64,000 nt of DNA from Humulus lupulus (taxonomy: Eukaryota > Streptophyta > Magnoliopsida > Rosales > Cannabaceae), in assembly GCF_963169125.1 (NCBI RefSeq), contig NC_084797.1, forward strand, positions 104,805,868-104,869,867, written 5' to 3'. How positions within the stretch are numbered: the first letter of the stretch is position 1; each line of letters opens with the position of its first letter. This document shows positions 1-11,290 of this stretch, piece by piece. A program made the position numbers and the translations under genes. Below the pieces are notes generated by a model, which saw only the letters and a program-made list of their open reading frames with translations, had not been told where the DNA came from and made no database searches.

Positions 1-1848
1 CCTGACCATAGCATCCCATGTGCTAGGTGTTACTTCCGGCCCCGCTGCCGTTCTCGGCCTTGCCGCCCTCGGCCATAGCCGTGCAATTCACTATAATCAT
101 ATATAGCATAAATCAAACACATTCAAACAAATATCAATTCATTTAAATCTGCACCCTAACATGTAATGCAATAGAGGGCCATGCCCGGCAATCATTTCAT
201 CATGCAACATGCAATATAGGGCCGTGCCCCGCAATCACACTATGGGCCCATGCCCTATCCTACGGGTGTTATAGTTTTCTTACCTTTCCCTTCAATAGCT
301 TAGATCACCTGACTCCTTGAGCACGATCCCACTCGAGCCTTAGCGCACACCTAGGCACAAACATAGGTCAAAGTCAACACCGAACCCCAAGTCCGAATAC
401 CTAGCCTCGGGACCAATCCCGAGCCCCCGGGAAGTCCTAAATCCCCAAAACAATGTGGCGGAAACAAGCCCCGAACCCTAGGTCAAAATCCATCATCAAA
501 ACTCAAAAATTCCCCTATGTGAACAGTGCAGCGCTACAGCGCTCTAAAGAGGGCGCTGTAGCGCTACAAGCAGAAACACCCCCCAGAAACAGGGACTAGC
601 GCTACAGCGCCCACTGACTAGCGCTGTAGCGCTAGTTGCAGCCCAGAAATCCCAATATCGCATTTCTGCGATTTCTTTCACCCAATCTCAAACCAAACTT
701 CCCCAAATCTTTACCAAACTCAAAATCAAGCTTATGAACACTCTCCATTCATCCCAAGCATCCCAAATCCTCAAATCCCAAGATTATTTATCCCAAATCT
801 CAAAATCTACCATGAACAACCCTAAACCAGAAATTCAAGCAAACCACAAAGTTAAAGTCTTAGAAATCATACCATTGCTGCAAAATTTCGACCTTGATTC
901 AACCCTAGGCCTCCTTAGCTTGCTCTCCCTCAAAGCTTGCCCAGAAATCCCCTGAGATTCCCATCAATCCAGCTCAAAACACAGCTCAAACCATCAAAAC
1001 CCTTAAAACCGAAAATCTCTAAAACTTACCTCAAACATTGATGTGTTCTTGCCAAATCTTCAAGTCTAACCCAAGATCCTTGATGCTCAGCCTATCCTTG
1101 CTCTCCCTCAAAGCTTTTCCCCAAGAAAAACGGAGAGGAACGGTGCAAGAACGCACAAACCGCTCCTTGAGAAAACCCCCCCTGTTTTCTCTCTTTTCTT
1201 TCTTTCCTTCATCTTTCTTTTCTTTTTCTTTCAGCATTCCCTCTCTCTATAAAGCCTTATAAAAACCTATCTCCAAAAGCCAAATGACCAAAACGCCCTC
1301 CCTATAAATTCTAAATCCTTTTGTTCAAGTAGGGCCATTTTAGTCATTCACCCAATTCCCGCTAATCCTCAAGTGTCTCTAATATTTTCCCGTTGCTTCC
1401 CAATACCTGATAAATCACCAAATAATTATCCCCCATCATCAAAATAAATCTCAATCTATTTCTCTGAATTCCTGTTCGTACCCCCAGGCTCGCCCCGAGC
1501 CGGGTATAAATTCCCGTCATCACTTTCCGCTAGTCTGCCCACTGGGATCGCCTCGAGTCACAAAGCACAGATACATCCACATACCACTGTGGCCTCAACA
1601 ATCAACACATATCAATGCAGTTATGCCCAACATGGCCAGAATTACAATTATGCCCTTCTAACACGATCCGGGCCTACATGCATACTAACATACATAGTCA
1701 TGCATCTGAGATAAACAAATAGTCATATAACATGCTTTAAATCATAACCATGCATTTAAATCATTAAAATCACACAAAAATCCCATCATGCCCTCCTGGC
1801 ACGCTAATCAAGGCCCTTAAGCCTTATTAGCGAATTTGGGTCGTTACA
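1..1848 (-). mobile_element. LTR-A: partial gypsy (Tekay-like) LTR, minus strand
   Basis: Read on the minus strand the block begins at 1848 with TGTAACGACCCAAA, the usual start of Tekay-type LTRs in this window, and runs off the left edge. It abuts Tat-1 coding sequence at 1849, so it is the outer edge of an insertion into Tat-1. No polypurine tract or primer-binding site is visible at the junction. Two good 5' splice-site strings (GAGGTAAG type) lie on the minus strand at 1025-1032 and 279-286, with a palindrome cluster between them. The small ORFs inside have no recognisable product. The assignment to Tekay rests on termini and layout only, since no coding part of this element is in view. 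Confidence 0.65.
529..634. repeat. Four alternating copies of a 12-bp inverted motif
   Basis: GCGCTACAGCGC occurs at 531-542 and 599-610, and its exact reverse complement GCGCTGTAGCGC at 553-564 and 621-632. The copies alternate in orientation, so adjacent pairs can form hairpins. They lie inside LTR-A and no other feature explains them. Confidence 0.9.
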
Positions 1849-3860
1849 TTCATCATCACTCTGTGGACTTTCTGAAGTACATTGGGATATCCCCCTTCCA
1901 ACTCTCCCCCAATGCTTATCGAGTGCTCACAGGGATGTATGTCTTGTACTGGAAGCAAAAATGGCCTGCACCTTTCCCAGTGGAAATCCTGTACTTCTAC
2001 AGCTTTCGCCCCACCCCGAGGAAGAAGTCCAACCGGGATGAGTACTATGCCCTAATCAAATATGACGCCTCATCCCTAAACTACAAGTATCTTTATCATA
2101 ATGTGAACCATTCTTGGGATTACAAGGATGCCTTTTTCATCACAAATGGGTTTCCGATTCGTAACAACCTGACCCTGATCCTTGACTTCTCCAGGGTTGG
2201 TGAGTATCTGCCCAATCAATATCCTTTTCCTTTGTTTTCTTTTTCACTCCGTCCTCTATAATTGTTCATATCTTTGAATAGGTCCCTTCCACCAGACTCC
2301 CTATGTCTAACTCTTCTCGGACCAAGGCTTTGTAGCCATAGACCGAGTGACCTTCCTCAACTCCAACTGGTTTTGCCAATATTGTACCAAATTGAAATAT
2401 GAGAGGGGAGATAGGATTAGACACTCTAAATGCCTGCACCAAGACACAACTCATGGTGGCATCCATCGAGCCTATAATGTTGTTTTATTTCATTTTGGAA
2501 TATCCACTAATCATCTCTTTGTTCTTGCAGACCACATTGGGCTAGCAGACATTGCCCAGTCAACCTAGATGTTAGGATCGCCCCCAAGCTCTTCAGCTAC
2601 TAGGGACTCATTGTGCCCTAGAGGGATCCTGAGCCCTCTCCACCGGCAAAGAGGCAGAGGGTTCTTACTTCCCCTACGGATGTTACTGCGGTAGGCCTGC
2701 CCCTTGTCTTAAAGTTTCTTTTCTCCTCCCAGGTTGGTGAAGTTGTCTAGAGTTCGGACCAACCAGGTCTGGCACCTAGGGCCCGACTTCTGATATACCA
2801 CGAGATGTATGAGGGGGACCTGCTGAAGCAATATTAGAGGAGGCTCAAGCATTTTGATGCAAGGATGGCGAAGGGCAACAAACTCCTCCACAAAACTTTG
2901 GAGCCCCTGCGCCAACTGAATCCGCCAAGAGAGAGACCCATCGTACCTCTGATAGGTCGGGTCAAGCTAGAGACTCTGTTCGTCGCCAAATTAGGGGAAG
3001 TTGTCGTTCCTCTCGTTGCTGAGCTCCTCCAAGGGGTTAGCTCCACATTGTGCGAGCTGACCGCCTGTAGCTTTGCCCAACTAGGCGATAGTAACGAGGC
3101 CTCCCTCATGGCTTTCATGACGATATATCACTATCCGGGTAAGTCATCAATTCTTGGGATCTTATTTTACTTGCACAATCCTTAAAGCTAATTTTCTCTT
3201 TTTATGCAGTCTGCCTTGGCTTGTCAGCGATTGGGTGACATCATGATGGAGAAGTCTTACGAACTTTAGCGGGCCCAAGACCAAGTGTCCACCCTTAAGG
3301 AGAAGTTTCGAGGCCCTCGTGAAGAGCTTGCTCGTGTTTGTGCTGCTCTGGAAGCCAAACAAACACATTGTAGGGAGCTTGAGGAGGTTTCCCAAAAGAC
3401 CACTGAGGACCTACGGCAAGCCCAGGAGGAGGTAAAGAAAGCAGCAGCCAAGGTCGCCTGATTAGTTGTTGAAAATTCCCAGCTTCAGGGCTAGCTCAAG
3501 GAGGTCACCGAACGGGCCATGCTTGGTGAGACAAAAGCCATCGAAACCATGGAGATGAACAGGTCTTCTCAGTGTCAGGTGGATGAACTCTAGAATGAGG
3601 TCGAGACCATTGCTGAGGACACCTTTTACGTGGCCTGGTTCCACAACCAAGAGATGAGTTTGGAATTCACTAGAGAGTCCAAGAAGTACAAACTCCTCTT
3701 CAAAGAATGCCTCTAGGTGACCCAAGTTGTAGAGGCGACCCAAGCTGCCGAGATGACCCAAGCTATGGAGTTGACTCAGGCTGCTGCTCATCAGGCCAGG
3801 AGTGCTTTGGGGATAGACCCAATCAATGACCTTGTAGAGGAGGTACCAAAGGGAAATTGA
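1849..3860 (+). pseudogene. Tat-1 antisense ORF (decayed, spliced type)
   Basis: This is the degenerate counterpart of the plus-strand gene of Tat-2. The first exon (1849 to about 2204) shares the motif of a conserved aromatic/Pro segment (PFQL.PN.YR.L) and the later ILYFYSF stretch with Tat-2. An intron with donor GTGAGT near 2204 and acceptor near 2278 follows, and another lies at about 3138-3209. The 3' exon (about 3210-3858) encodes a charged, heptad-like coiled coil, as in Tat-2. The reading frame is broken by stops, most of them TAG where Gln is expected. Domain order matches proteins listed as putative gypsy-type transposon proteins (Pfam Transposase_28), an identification by recall. 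The 5' end is cut off by LTR-A. Confidence 0.7.
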
Positions 3861-3959
3861 AGCTTGAGCCCCCGAGCATTTTTTGTGACTCATTTAGGCC
3901 TACGTGCCATAAACAATTAATTTGTACACATGTATGTTGTACAAATGATACAATGCATT

Positions 3960-5720
3960 TTCATTTAAACTTGTTTTTATTCACTTAACCTAATTTATCG
4001 ACTTCTCTTAGTATTTAGAATTTTTTTATACATTCGGTGTTGCTCTATAGGCTCGCGGTCCTTAAGAGTAAATTTAACGCTAGGTCAAGTGATTACTCTA
4101 TGCGACCCTACATCCCTAACGAATTTGGACAGGGCTTGCCTGTGGTACTTAGAGCTTGAGGATCTTCCTATTAGTGTTTAGATGCTTGTGCATTTAGTAT
4201 TTCATCTTAGGCTCGAGATCATAAGAGTAACTATGATGCGGTGTTAAGTGAGGGCACTTGACTATCCTACGCCTTCGAGGTTCAACGACTCGGGATTTTA
4301 GGAGGTCTTGTACTATGGGGTTCTACCTTAGTGCTCGACGCTTAAGACATTTAGTGTTGCCTTCCAGGCTCAATATCCTTGAAAGTAACTTTAACGTCAT
4401 CCTGTGTCTCAAAGTCCTGATGACACGGGACTTTAGGGGGTCATTCGCACTTAGCTATCTGCCCCCCTGTTGCGTGGTCACCAGTGGGCCAACTTGGGAG
4501 TCTTGGTTTCCCCCCCCCCCCTCCCCCGAGTATACAGCTAAGGACCTAATCATGATGAATTTGTGAACTCATTATCCCAAGCATAGGAGGTTGAGTTCCC
4601 CGCACTCTGACTAGGTATTTCCTGATACTCAAGGTTTAGCACTCGAGGTCTAGCCTCGAGTTCTAACGACTCGACCTCCCTTTGCATCTTGAGATCATAG
4701 GACTGAGTCACTGCTCCTTGGGCATGGTGTCCTTGGAAGGTAACATCAGTCCATACTCGCACTACTTGGGCTTTATTTACTCTTAGGGTTGATCCCTGAC
4801 TTCGAGTATAAGTGAGTCGGGCCTCCGTTTGCATCTAGAGATCATAGACTGAGTCACTGATCCTCAGGCATGGTGTCCTCGAGGGTAACATCAGTCCATG
4901 CTCATGCTACTTGGTCTTTTTTACTCATAAGGTCGATCCCTGACTCCGAGTACAAGTGACTCGGTTCTCAACTCGCATCTCTTGATCGAGGGACTTCATT
5001 CGTACTTTTGAGGCATGGAATACATGAAGGGTATCCATAAGTCCATTCTTGCGCTACTTTGGGGCAACTAGTGTCAAGGTCCCACAGAGTATTATGCTCA
5101 AGTCTTATGTTACTTAGGTTCGCGCCCGAGTACTAACGACTCGGGCTTCCGTTCACATCTTGAGGATTGGAATTTGTTTATTACTCCCCAGACGTGCGAC
5201 ATCCTTGGGAAAATACGCTAAATCTAATCTCGCATTATTTGGATATTTTCAGCACTATTTTTCAACAGGCCACTTAGCAATGGGGTTTCAAGAAATTAGG
5301 GGTGCTCCACTCGTCGACTAGCTAAGACTCGTATGTCATGGACTTCCCAATGCTACTTTTGCTCGAGGCATATGGGGGACTTGGTTTAAGCTCCTCTGGC
5401 ACAATGTCCGCTGGAGGTCTCCCAAGTCCATGCCCCGAGACCGAGAACAGAGTACTCGGTCTTCCTTTTTCATCCTGAGATTAAGGGCGCAATGTCCCCA
5501 GGAGTTGACGCAGCTCCATTCTCGCACTACGATTCTAATTTTAGTCTCTAGATGCTAAGCCTACTCTGCTTGGAACAAGCTTAGTTTCCTAGGTCACGGA
5601 CTAAAGACGAGTTTCCTAGTTCTTTCTATTCTCAAGGTAGTGACACTAGGCGTACTCCGCTTTTGACAAGCTTAATTTCCTAGATCGTTCCATGCGAAGC
5701 GTGATTCTGTGTGAGGCTGC
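3960..5720. repeat. Degenerate tandem repeats between Tat-1 antisense ORF and pol
   Basis: The stretch has no gene. Related segments recur: a GGCTCG..CTTAAGAGTAA-like block starts near 4050, 4210 and 4367 (period about 158 bp), and a GGCATGG block starts at 4721, 4867 and 5012 (period about 146 bp). Many copies of ACTCGG/CTCGAG occur. A C-run lies at 4510-4521. The position, between the converging antisense ORF and pol, is the same as the 119-bp array of Tat-2, but the sequence is different. Confidence 0.7.
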
Positions 5721-6455
5721 CCTTACTTCATACCCCCTAACTGAACAAAGACTAATCTGCATTCACTTGTCTAAGGCAGCAAGTGGGTGCTCTATGCATA
5801 GTACATACAAAACAAAGGAAAAAATATAGGCAGAAACATAAACAAATTTCTTCTTTACCGTGTTTTATCTACGTGGTTTCCATTAAATGTGCTCGGAAGC
5901 TACAAGGGAGAATACAAAACTTAATAAGGTTCATTGCTCTTATCATTGGTAATACCAACATAGATGCTCGGCATTCCAAGTAAGGGGTATCAATTTCCCA
6001 TTTAATCGGACTAATTTGTATGTCCCCGGACATACAATGCTCTCGACTTGGTATGTGCCCTTCCAATTAGGTCCCAACACTCCCACATCAGAATCTCAGG
6101 AGACTAAGAAGACTCTTCACAACACCAAACCTCCGACCCCAAAATTTCTATCCTTCACATTAGAGTTCAAATACCTGGCCACTTTCTGCTGGTAGGATGC
6201 TACTAGAAGCTCAGAAGCTTCACTGAGCTCAGAAGCTTCACTGAGCTCATCCATGAGGTCCGAGGACTCTCAATGTAAGGTTTGGTTTGTGATCGGGTCA
6301 TTCGTGTCCCGTCCGTGCGTGGAGATTGCTGTGTCAACTGGGAGCATGGCCTTATACCCATAGGCCATCGAGAAGGGTGAGTGGCTGGTGGAGATCCTAG
6401 CAGTGGTGTGGTAGCTCCATAATTCCCAAGGCAGCTCCTCGAGCCAAGGGCTTTT
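5720..6455 (-). pseudogene. Tat-1 integrase, C-terminal part
   Basis: On the minus strand from 6455 leftward the translation follows the integrase tail of Tat-2: a Leu/Glu/Trp-rich segment, the AYG.KAMLPV-like block, a SYQQKVARYLN-like segment and a GPNWKGTYQV-like GPY module near 6040-6070. Stops and a tandem duplication of a short Leu/Ser/Glu segment (about 6206-6250) break it. It ends abruptly at 6455, where the Tekay LTR begins. The rest of the same integrase resumes at 34084 in the right register. Function is lost. Confidence 0.75.
6451..6455. other. Probable target-site duplication, left (CTTTT)
   Basis: CTTTT directly precedes the LTR start TGTAACG. On the far side of the unit the five bases after the LTR end are CCTTT (34084-34088), a 4/5 match. 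Both lie at the same integrase codons, which supports one insertion event with one later substitution. Confidence 0.55.
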
Positions 6456-8771
6456 TGTAACGTCCCAAATTTGCTAATAGGTCTTAGTGCATCGATTAGT
6501 GTGCGAGGAGGGCATAATTGGATTTATAAGTGAAATTAATTGAATATATGTGCAATTATGTGGCATACATGATTTATATGTTGATATGAATATATATGCA
6601 TGTGTATGTGTATTAAATGTGTATGTGGGCTCGTTCTTGTTAATAAGGCATATTTATAATTTTGACCTATTGAGAGTACATATGTAATTATATTTTTTAT
6701 GTGATTCAGAACACATTATCACGTGGATATATTTGCAATATTTGGCTCGAGGTGATCTTAGTGAGAGGATATGCAAAAAAGTCACAACGGGGTTAAATAC
6801 TCAGCCTAGGGTGAGCCTAGGGGTATTTTAGGAAATTTAGAGCGTATTTGGGGTTTATCGAGTAATAGATAGTTATTTGGTGATTATTTGCGTATGTCGG
6901 CTTTAATTGGGAATTTATAGTGCCATATGAGGATTAGCAAAAAATGTGGAAAATGACGGTATTGCCCATGGGGCGTTAAAGAGAAAGTTTTTGATCTAAG
7001 GGCACTTTGGTCCTTTCGGTGTCAAGGGGTAACTTTGGAAGCTTTCAGGAAGTAACTAGAAACACAAAAGACACACTTTCAGTTTACTCTCCCTCTCTCT
7101 CACGCTCGTTCATCTCTCTCTCTTCCCCCCCCCCCCTCTCTCTCTCTCTCAAGCCTTGGGAAACATTGAAGATTCTTGAGGAATTGGCTTAGGATGATTG
7201 GGGATTTAGCTCAAGGATCAAATTACTTCTGAGGTAAGCTTTGCAACAATTATTTTTCTTCTATGAATTCTTTGATTAAGTATAGGTTTTTGCTGAGTTT
7301 AGTTCTATATTTGGTTGTTGAGTTGCGGTAAGATTTTGGTTCGTTTTTTGGGCTATAAATGGTTCCCATGTTGTGTTGTTAAGAATCCTAGACTCAATTC
7401 TGGTTTTAGTTTATGTTTAGGATGGATTTTAGTAAGATCTGGCAGAGGAAAAGCTGGGGAAAAACTGGGTACGTAGGGTTGCGCCACTACCCTATTCTTG
7501 GAGCGCCGTGACCCGCATGAACCAAGGGCCCAAGAGGTTCTGTTTTGCTTAGGCGTGTCGCGACCCTTCATGGCTAAGTGGTGGTGCGTATCCATGGGAA
7601 TGTAGGGGCTGGGAGACTCTGACTTGAGGCACGTCACGACGCGCATTGGCTGAAATAGCCAAGGGAGGCTTCTAGTGATTAGAATTCAAACCTAGGGGCT
7701 CGGGATCGATTCTACTACCCTATTTTGAAGAATTCGACCTCCCAAAGGCTAGGATTCGGTCCAGAAGCCTTTATTCACTCGTTATTGATGGGATTTTGTA
7801 TTTTTGTTGTTACGAGGTTACCACTAGGGTCTCAGAACTGCGATCATGGTCGAGGGTCATTCTTATTATACGTTGCACTCACACCTGAGGTAAGAAAACT
7901 GCACCCTGGTTGTGATCGGGGCTTGTACCCTTGTTAAATAATATTACTATGATTATATGTGAGATTATGATTATATCTGTATTTTATAATATCCGGTTAT
8001 GCATGCTTGTATATGTTGCATCTCTTTATCTATTCTATGATCGATATGCTTGATTATAACTAGTTTGAATGTCCGGCCTAAGGGAGTCGGGGCCAACATT
8101 AAGCGTATGGAATGCAGTTCAACCTAAGAGAGCTGGGGTCGGCCATAAGGTCTGAGAGTTTGGCCTAAGTGAGCCAGGCCTATATGTCACCTAAATATAC
8201 AGAAGTGTCATTAACACTTGTTTAATTTATTGATTGTTAACTTAGATTATAGAGTTGTTTGAGCACATTATTATTGCTGATCTTATTTCTTATATTCTGT
8301 TGCTTATTGAATTTTCCAATTTATGTTCACTATTTTTATATTGTTGCTCATTGGTATTTGTTGATTTATGTTTTCTTGCTGAGGCTTGGCTCATGGGTGC
8401 TATGTGGTGCAGGTAAAGGGAACAGAAAGATGGAATAGCCATGAGTTGGAGAGCTTCAGGGGCAGCGTGTACATTTGTAGCTGCTCGACCACCACGGCCA
8501 AGGGATCAATAAGGACAAGAACCAAACCATATTCTGTCGCTTAGACAAGCTTACGTTGTAATTATTTTTTTGAATTGTAAATACTTATTTTTGGGATCCC
8601 GTGACCAAACTAAAACTTTCAATGAAAAATACTATTCCTATGATCAAAATCTTTAAATGTTAATCTAGTGATTAACCTTAGTTACATGCTTATATGCAAA
8701 TGACTTGATTAGCAAGTCCAACACTATTTAAAGTACACAGTGTAATGGTCTTGGCTATCGAGGGCGTTACA
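6456..8771 (+). repeat. Tekay-1 5' LTR
   Basis: It starts TGTAACGTCCC and ends GGGCGTTACA, and is followed after a few bases by a tRNA-Met primer site. Its 2316 bp align with 14046-16281 over nearly the full length. A CT-rich tract (about 7127-7152) and two GAGGTAAG strings (7231-7238, 7887-7894) look like the start of a transcribed leader with splice donors, by inference. The last 75 bases recur as scraps at 9511-9587 and 34007-34083. Confidence 0.88.
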
Positions 8772-8774
8772 ACT

Positions 8775-8786
8775 TGGTATCAGAGC
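8775..8786 (+). promoter_or_regulatory. Primer-binding site, tRNA-iMet type
   Basis: TGGTATCAGAGC lies three bases after the LTR end. It is complementary to the 3' end of plant initiator tRNA-Met, the standard primer of these elements. Confidence 0.92.
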
Positions 8787-9127
8787 AGTCTAGGTTTAAG
8801 GGTTCCTGAATAGTGGCTGGGCATGTACACTCGCTGTTAAAGACAATCTTGACACAGGTATACGCTTAATGACTCAAATGCAATATAAATGCATTATCTG
8901 CCTGTTCAATAGAAAGCATGAGATATAGTGACTGGGATGGGCCCTTAACTGCCATGTGTAAATGAAAATGCATGCTTATTAGCATTGTTGTTGTATGTTA
9001 GTATCATTGAAATGCTTATTAACATTATGATTGCATATTTTGTTTGATTGTTGGCATTGGACTGTTGGGTGACTTCTAAATAAAATTAGTATTGCCTGAT
9101 TATCTGATTCGTGGATTGTAGATATAC

Positions 9128-10690
9128 TTGGAGAGTTATGCCTCCAAGGTGATCAATTTGACTAGCCGGCTCAGAGTCCAGGCTAGAGATGATAATCAGG
9201 GTCAGAACAATTTGACAGTCCCTAAGAACAGGCATGAGATGCTTTCTGATATTCAAGCTAGACTTCAAAGTCAAGAGAAAGAGATTCGCCTTCTTAGACA
9301 GCAGGTGCCACCAAGGAATGCTGCACCAGACTTGCCACCTGTTATGGCACCAGCCATACAACATCCTGATATCAAGAACAAGTGGGAGCCACTATATGAG
9401 ATAATCAAGAAACAACACCCTCCAATCTTTGAGGGAGGACCTGAACCACTTAAGGCTAAACAATAGATGAGCCTGACTTCCTCCATCAAGGATGAGCCTG
9501 ACTACCTCCATCCAAATGACTTGATTAGCAAGTACAACACTATTTAATGTACATAGTGTAATGGTCTTGGCTATCCAGGGCATTACACCTTTCGCCTGTG
9601 CTAGCATTTTCTTTAAGGTGGCTTTGAGTGTCTTGTTGAATGTTTCCACCTGCCCATTATCCTGCAGGTGGGCGATGGAGATAACGCTATTCTTAACCGC
9701 ATGTTGCCCACAGAAGTGCGTGAACACCTCGCTGTCGAATTGTAGATTGTTGTTGGAGACTATCTTCCTAGGGAGCCCGTAGCGACAAAAAATATTCTTG
9801 ATGACGAAATCTAGAGCCTTCTTGGATGTGATCGTAGCAAGTGGCTTGGCCTTGACCCACTTCGTGAAGTAGTCAGAGGCCACTATTGCATACTTCACTC
9901 CTCCCTTTCTCGTGGCCAGTGACCCGATAATTTCAATGCCCCAGGCCTCCATCTTGGAATTTATGAGGGTGATAGGTAATGATAGAGTGGCTTATGCCAC
10001 CTTTATGTTCTGAGATGATGCCCGTATTTGGTGGGAGGTGGCATCACAAACTCGAGATGTCTCTACCATGAGCTCGGATGAGTTTAAAGATCTGTTCAAC
10101 AAAAAGTACTACAGTAATGCTGTTAGGGCGGCAAAGGTGAACAAGTTTACCAGTTTTGTACAGGGCTGTATCACAGTTCTGAGTATGCCCTAAAATTCGA
10201 TAAGCTGGCAAAGTTTTCTCCTGATCTTGTACCTAAAGAATGCTATGGTAGCTCGGGATGTGCGGATTACATCTTTACCTAGGGAAACTACTTATGCCTA
10301 GGTGGTTAAGAGGGCCCTCACAGCTAAGGAAATGAAGATAAAGATATGGAAGGAGAGTGTTGCATGACAGGATGTTCGGAGGATAGTGCCTCCATTTGTA
10401 GGATCTGGTAGGGGCGGAGGCCCTAGTGATTAGAAGGGGAAGATCCTTGATACTGCGACCACTGCTGGTCTTGATAGGATGGGTCATGGTGCCCAGGGCG
10501 GCTGCTAGGGTGATAGTGAGATGTGGAGGAGTTACCTAGAGTGTGCTAGGTGTAGGAAGCGCCATCTGGGCGAATGTCGAGCAAAGGCATGTTACTTGTG
10601 TGGGGTGGTTGGACATCTCATGAAAGACTATTTGACTTTAAAGAAAGAGGAATCAAGGAAGGCAAACAACTTGACTTTAGCTCAAGTGTT
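9128..10690 (+). pseudogene. Tekay-1 gag, interrupted
   Basis: The N-terminal part (9137-9487) carries a Q/R-rich coiled segment ending in a PP.FEGG.EP motif typical of Tekay gag. It is then interrupted by a 466-bp foreign block (9488-9953) and resumes at 9954 at the next expected codons, with the conserved DDARIWWEV-like helix region and the Ala/Lys-rich C-terminal part. Downstream is the zinc knuckle (about 10590-10632); its last Cys is replaced by Tyr (CYLCG...KDY). Frameshifts and TAG stops occur between 9990 and 10510. Gag is the structural protein that packages the element RNA; this copy cannot make it. Confidence 0.85.
9488..9953. mobile_element. Inserted chimeric block: LTR end plus antisense Tat integrase
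   Basis: The block holds a short duplicated gag segment, the last ~76 bp of a Tekay LTR (9511-9587) and, on the minus strand from 9953 to 9588, part of a Tat integrase core (D..FTKW, GLP.KIVS, NGQVETFNK motifs). CCTCCATC stands at both edges (9480-9487 and 9946-9953), and removing the block restores the gag frame exactly. The same composite, including the same junctions, stands at about 33914-34400, where the Tat part continues into the rest of Tat-1. This is therefore a copy of the right-hand Tekay/Tat boundary placed into gag. Confidence 0.85.
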
Positions 10691-11290
10691 CGCCTTGACT
10701 CAGGCAGAGGCTGAGTCTAGTCCCTTAGTTGTGATAGGTCAGCTTTCTAGTGCTGGCACTCCATATATTCTATTGATTGATTCTAGTGCTAGAAATTCAT
10801 TTGTTTCTAACAGAGTGATTAATAGATTGGGTATGCCCTGTGATTGCTATACTGCGGGGTTCTAGACTTTATTTCCTACAATGGAGCTGGTAGTTTCTAG
10901 GAGATGGGTTAGTTCATTTCCAATGATGGTGGATTTGATTGAGTTGGGGATGGGAAACTTTGACATGATCTTGGGAATGTATTGGTTAGTCAAGTATGGG
11001 GCGACTATAAACTATAAGAAGAAGATGGTGACTTTTGAGCCTGAGGGTGAGGACCCCTTCATTTTTGTTGGCACTATGCATGGACCCTGCATTTCTATGA
11101 TATCATCATTGAGGGCTAAAGACCTATTACAAGAAGGTTGTATAGGATTCCTAGCTAGTGTGGTGGACACCACTAGGGTCATACTAGTGGGACTAGAGGA
11201 GACCAGGTTGATATGTGAGTTCTTATATGTGTGCCCTAAGGACTTACCGGGACTGCCACCACACCGTGAGTCGAGTTCTTCATGGAGTTA
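10691..11290 (+). pseudogene. Tekay-1 protease region
   Basis: The retroviral-type aspartic protease domain starts after the gag tail. The catalytic Asp is present, but the expected DSGA reads DSSA with Arg next, so the Gly of the active-site loop is lost. A stop follows at about 10863. The downstream part (10881-11290) keeps the conserved FDMILGM.WL and KMVTFEPEGED segments seen in Tekay-3, and the linker towards reverse transcriptase. In an active element it cleaves the Gag-Pol polyprotein. The copy is inactive on sequence grounds. Confidence 0.8.

Noticed and set aside
734..1262. Short ORFs in LTR-A, including a Ser/Leu/Phe-rich one
   Set aside because: They overlap LTR sequence, have no domain, and the composition comes from CT-rich leader DNA.
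3920..3946. Hairpin (ATTTGTACA/TGTACAAAT) just after the Tat-1 antisense ORF stop
   Set aside because: Nine-base arms in AT-rich DNA are easily found by chance, and plant pol II genes do not use hairpin terminators.
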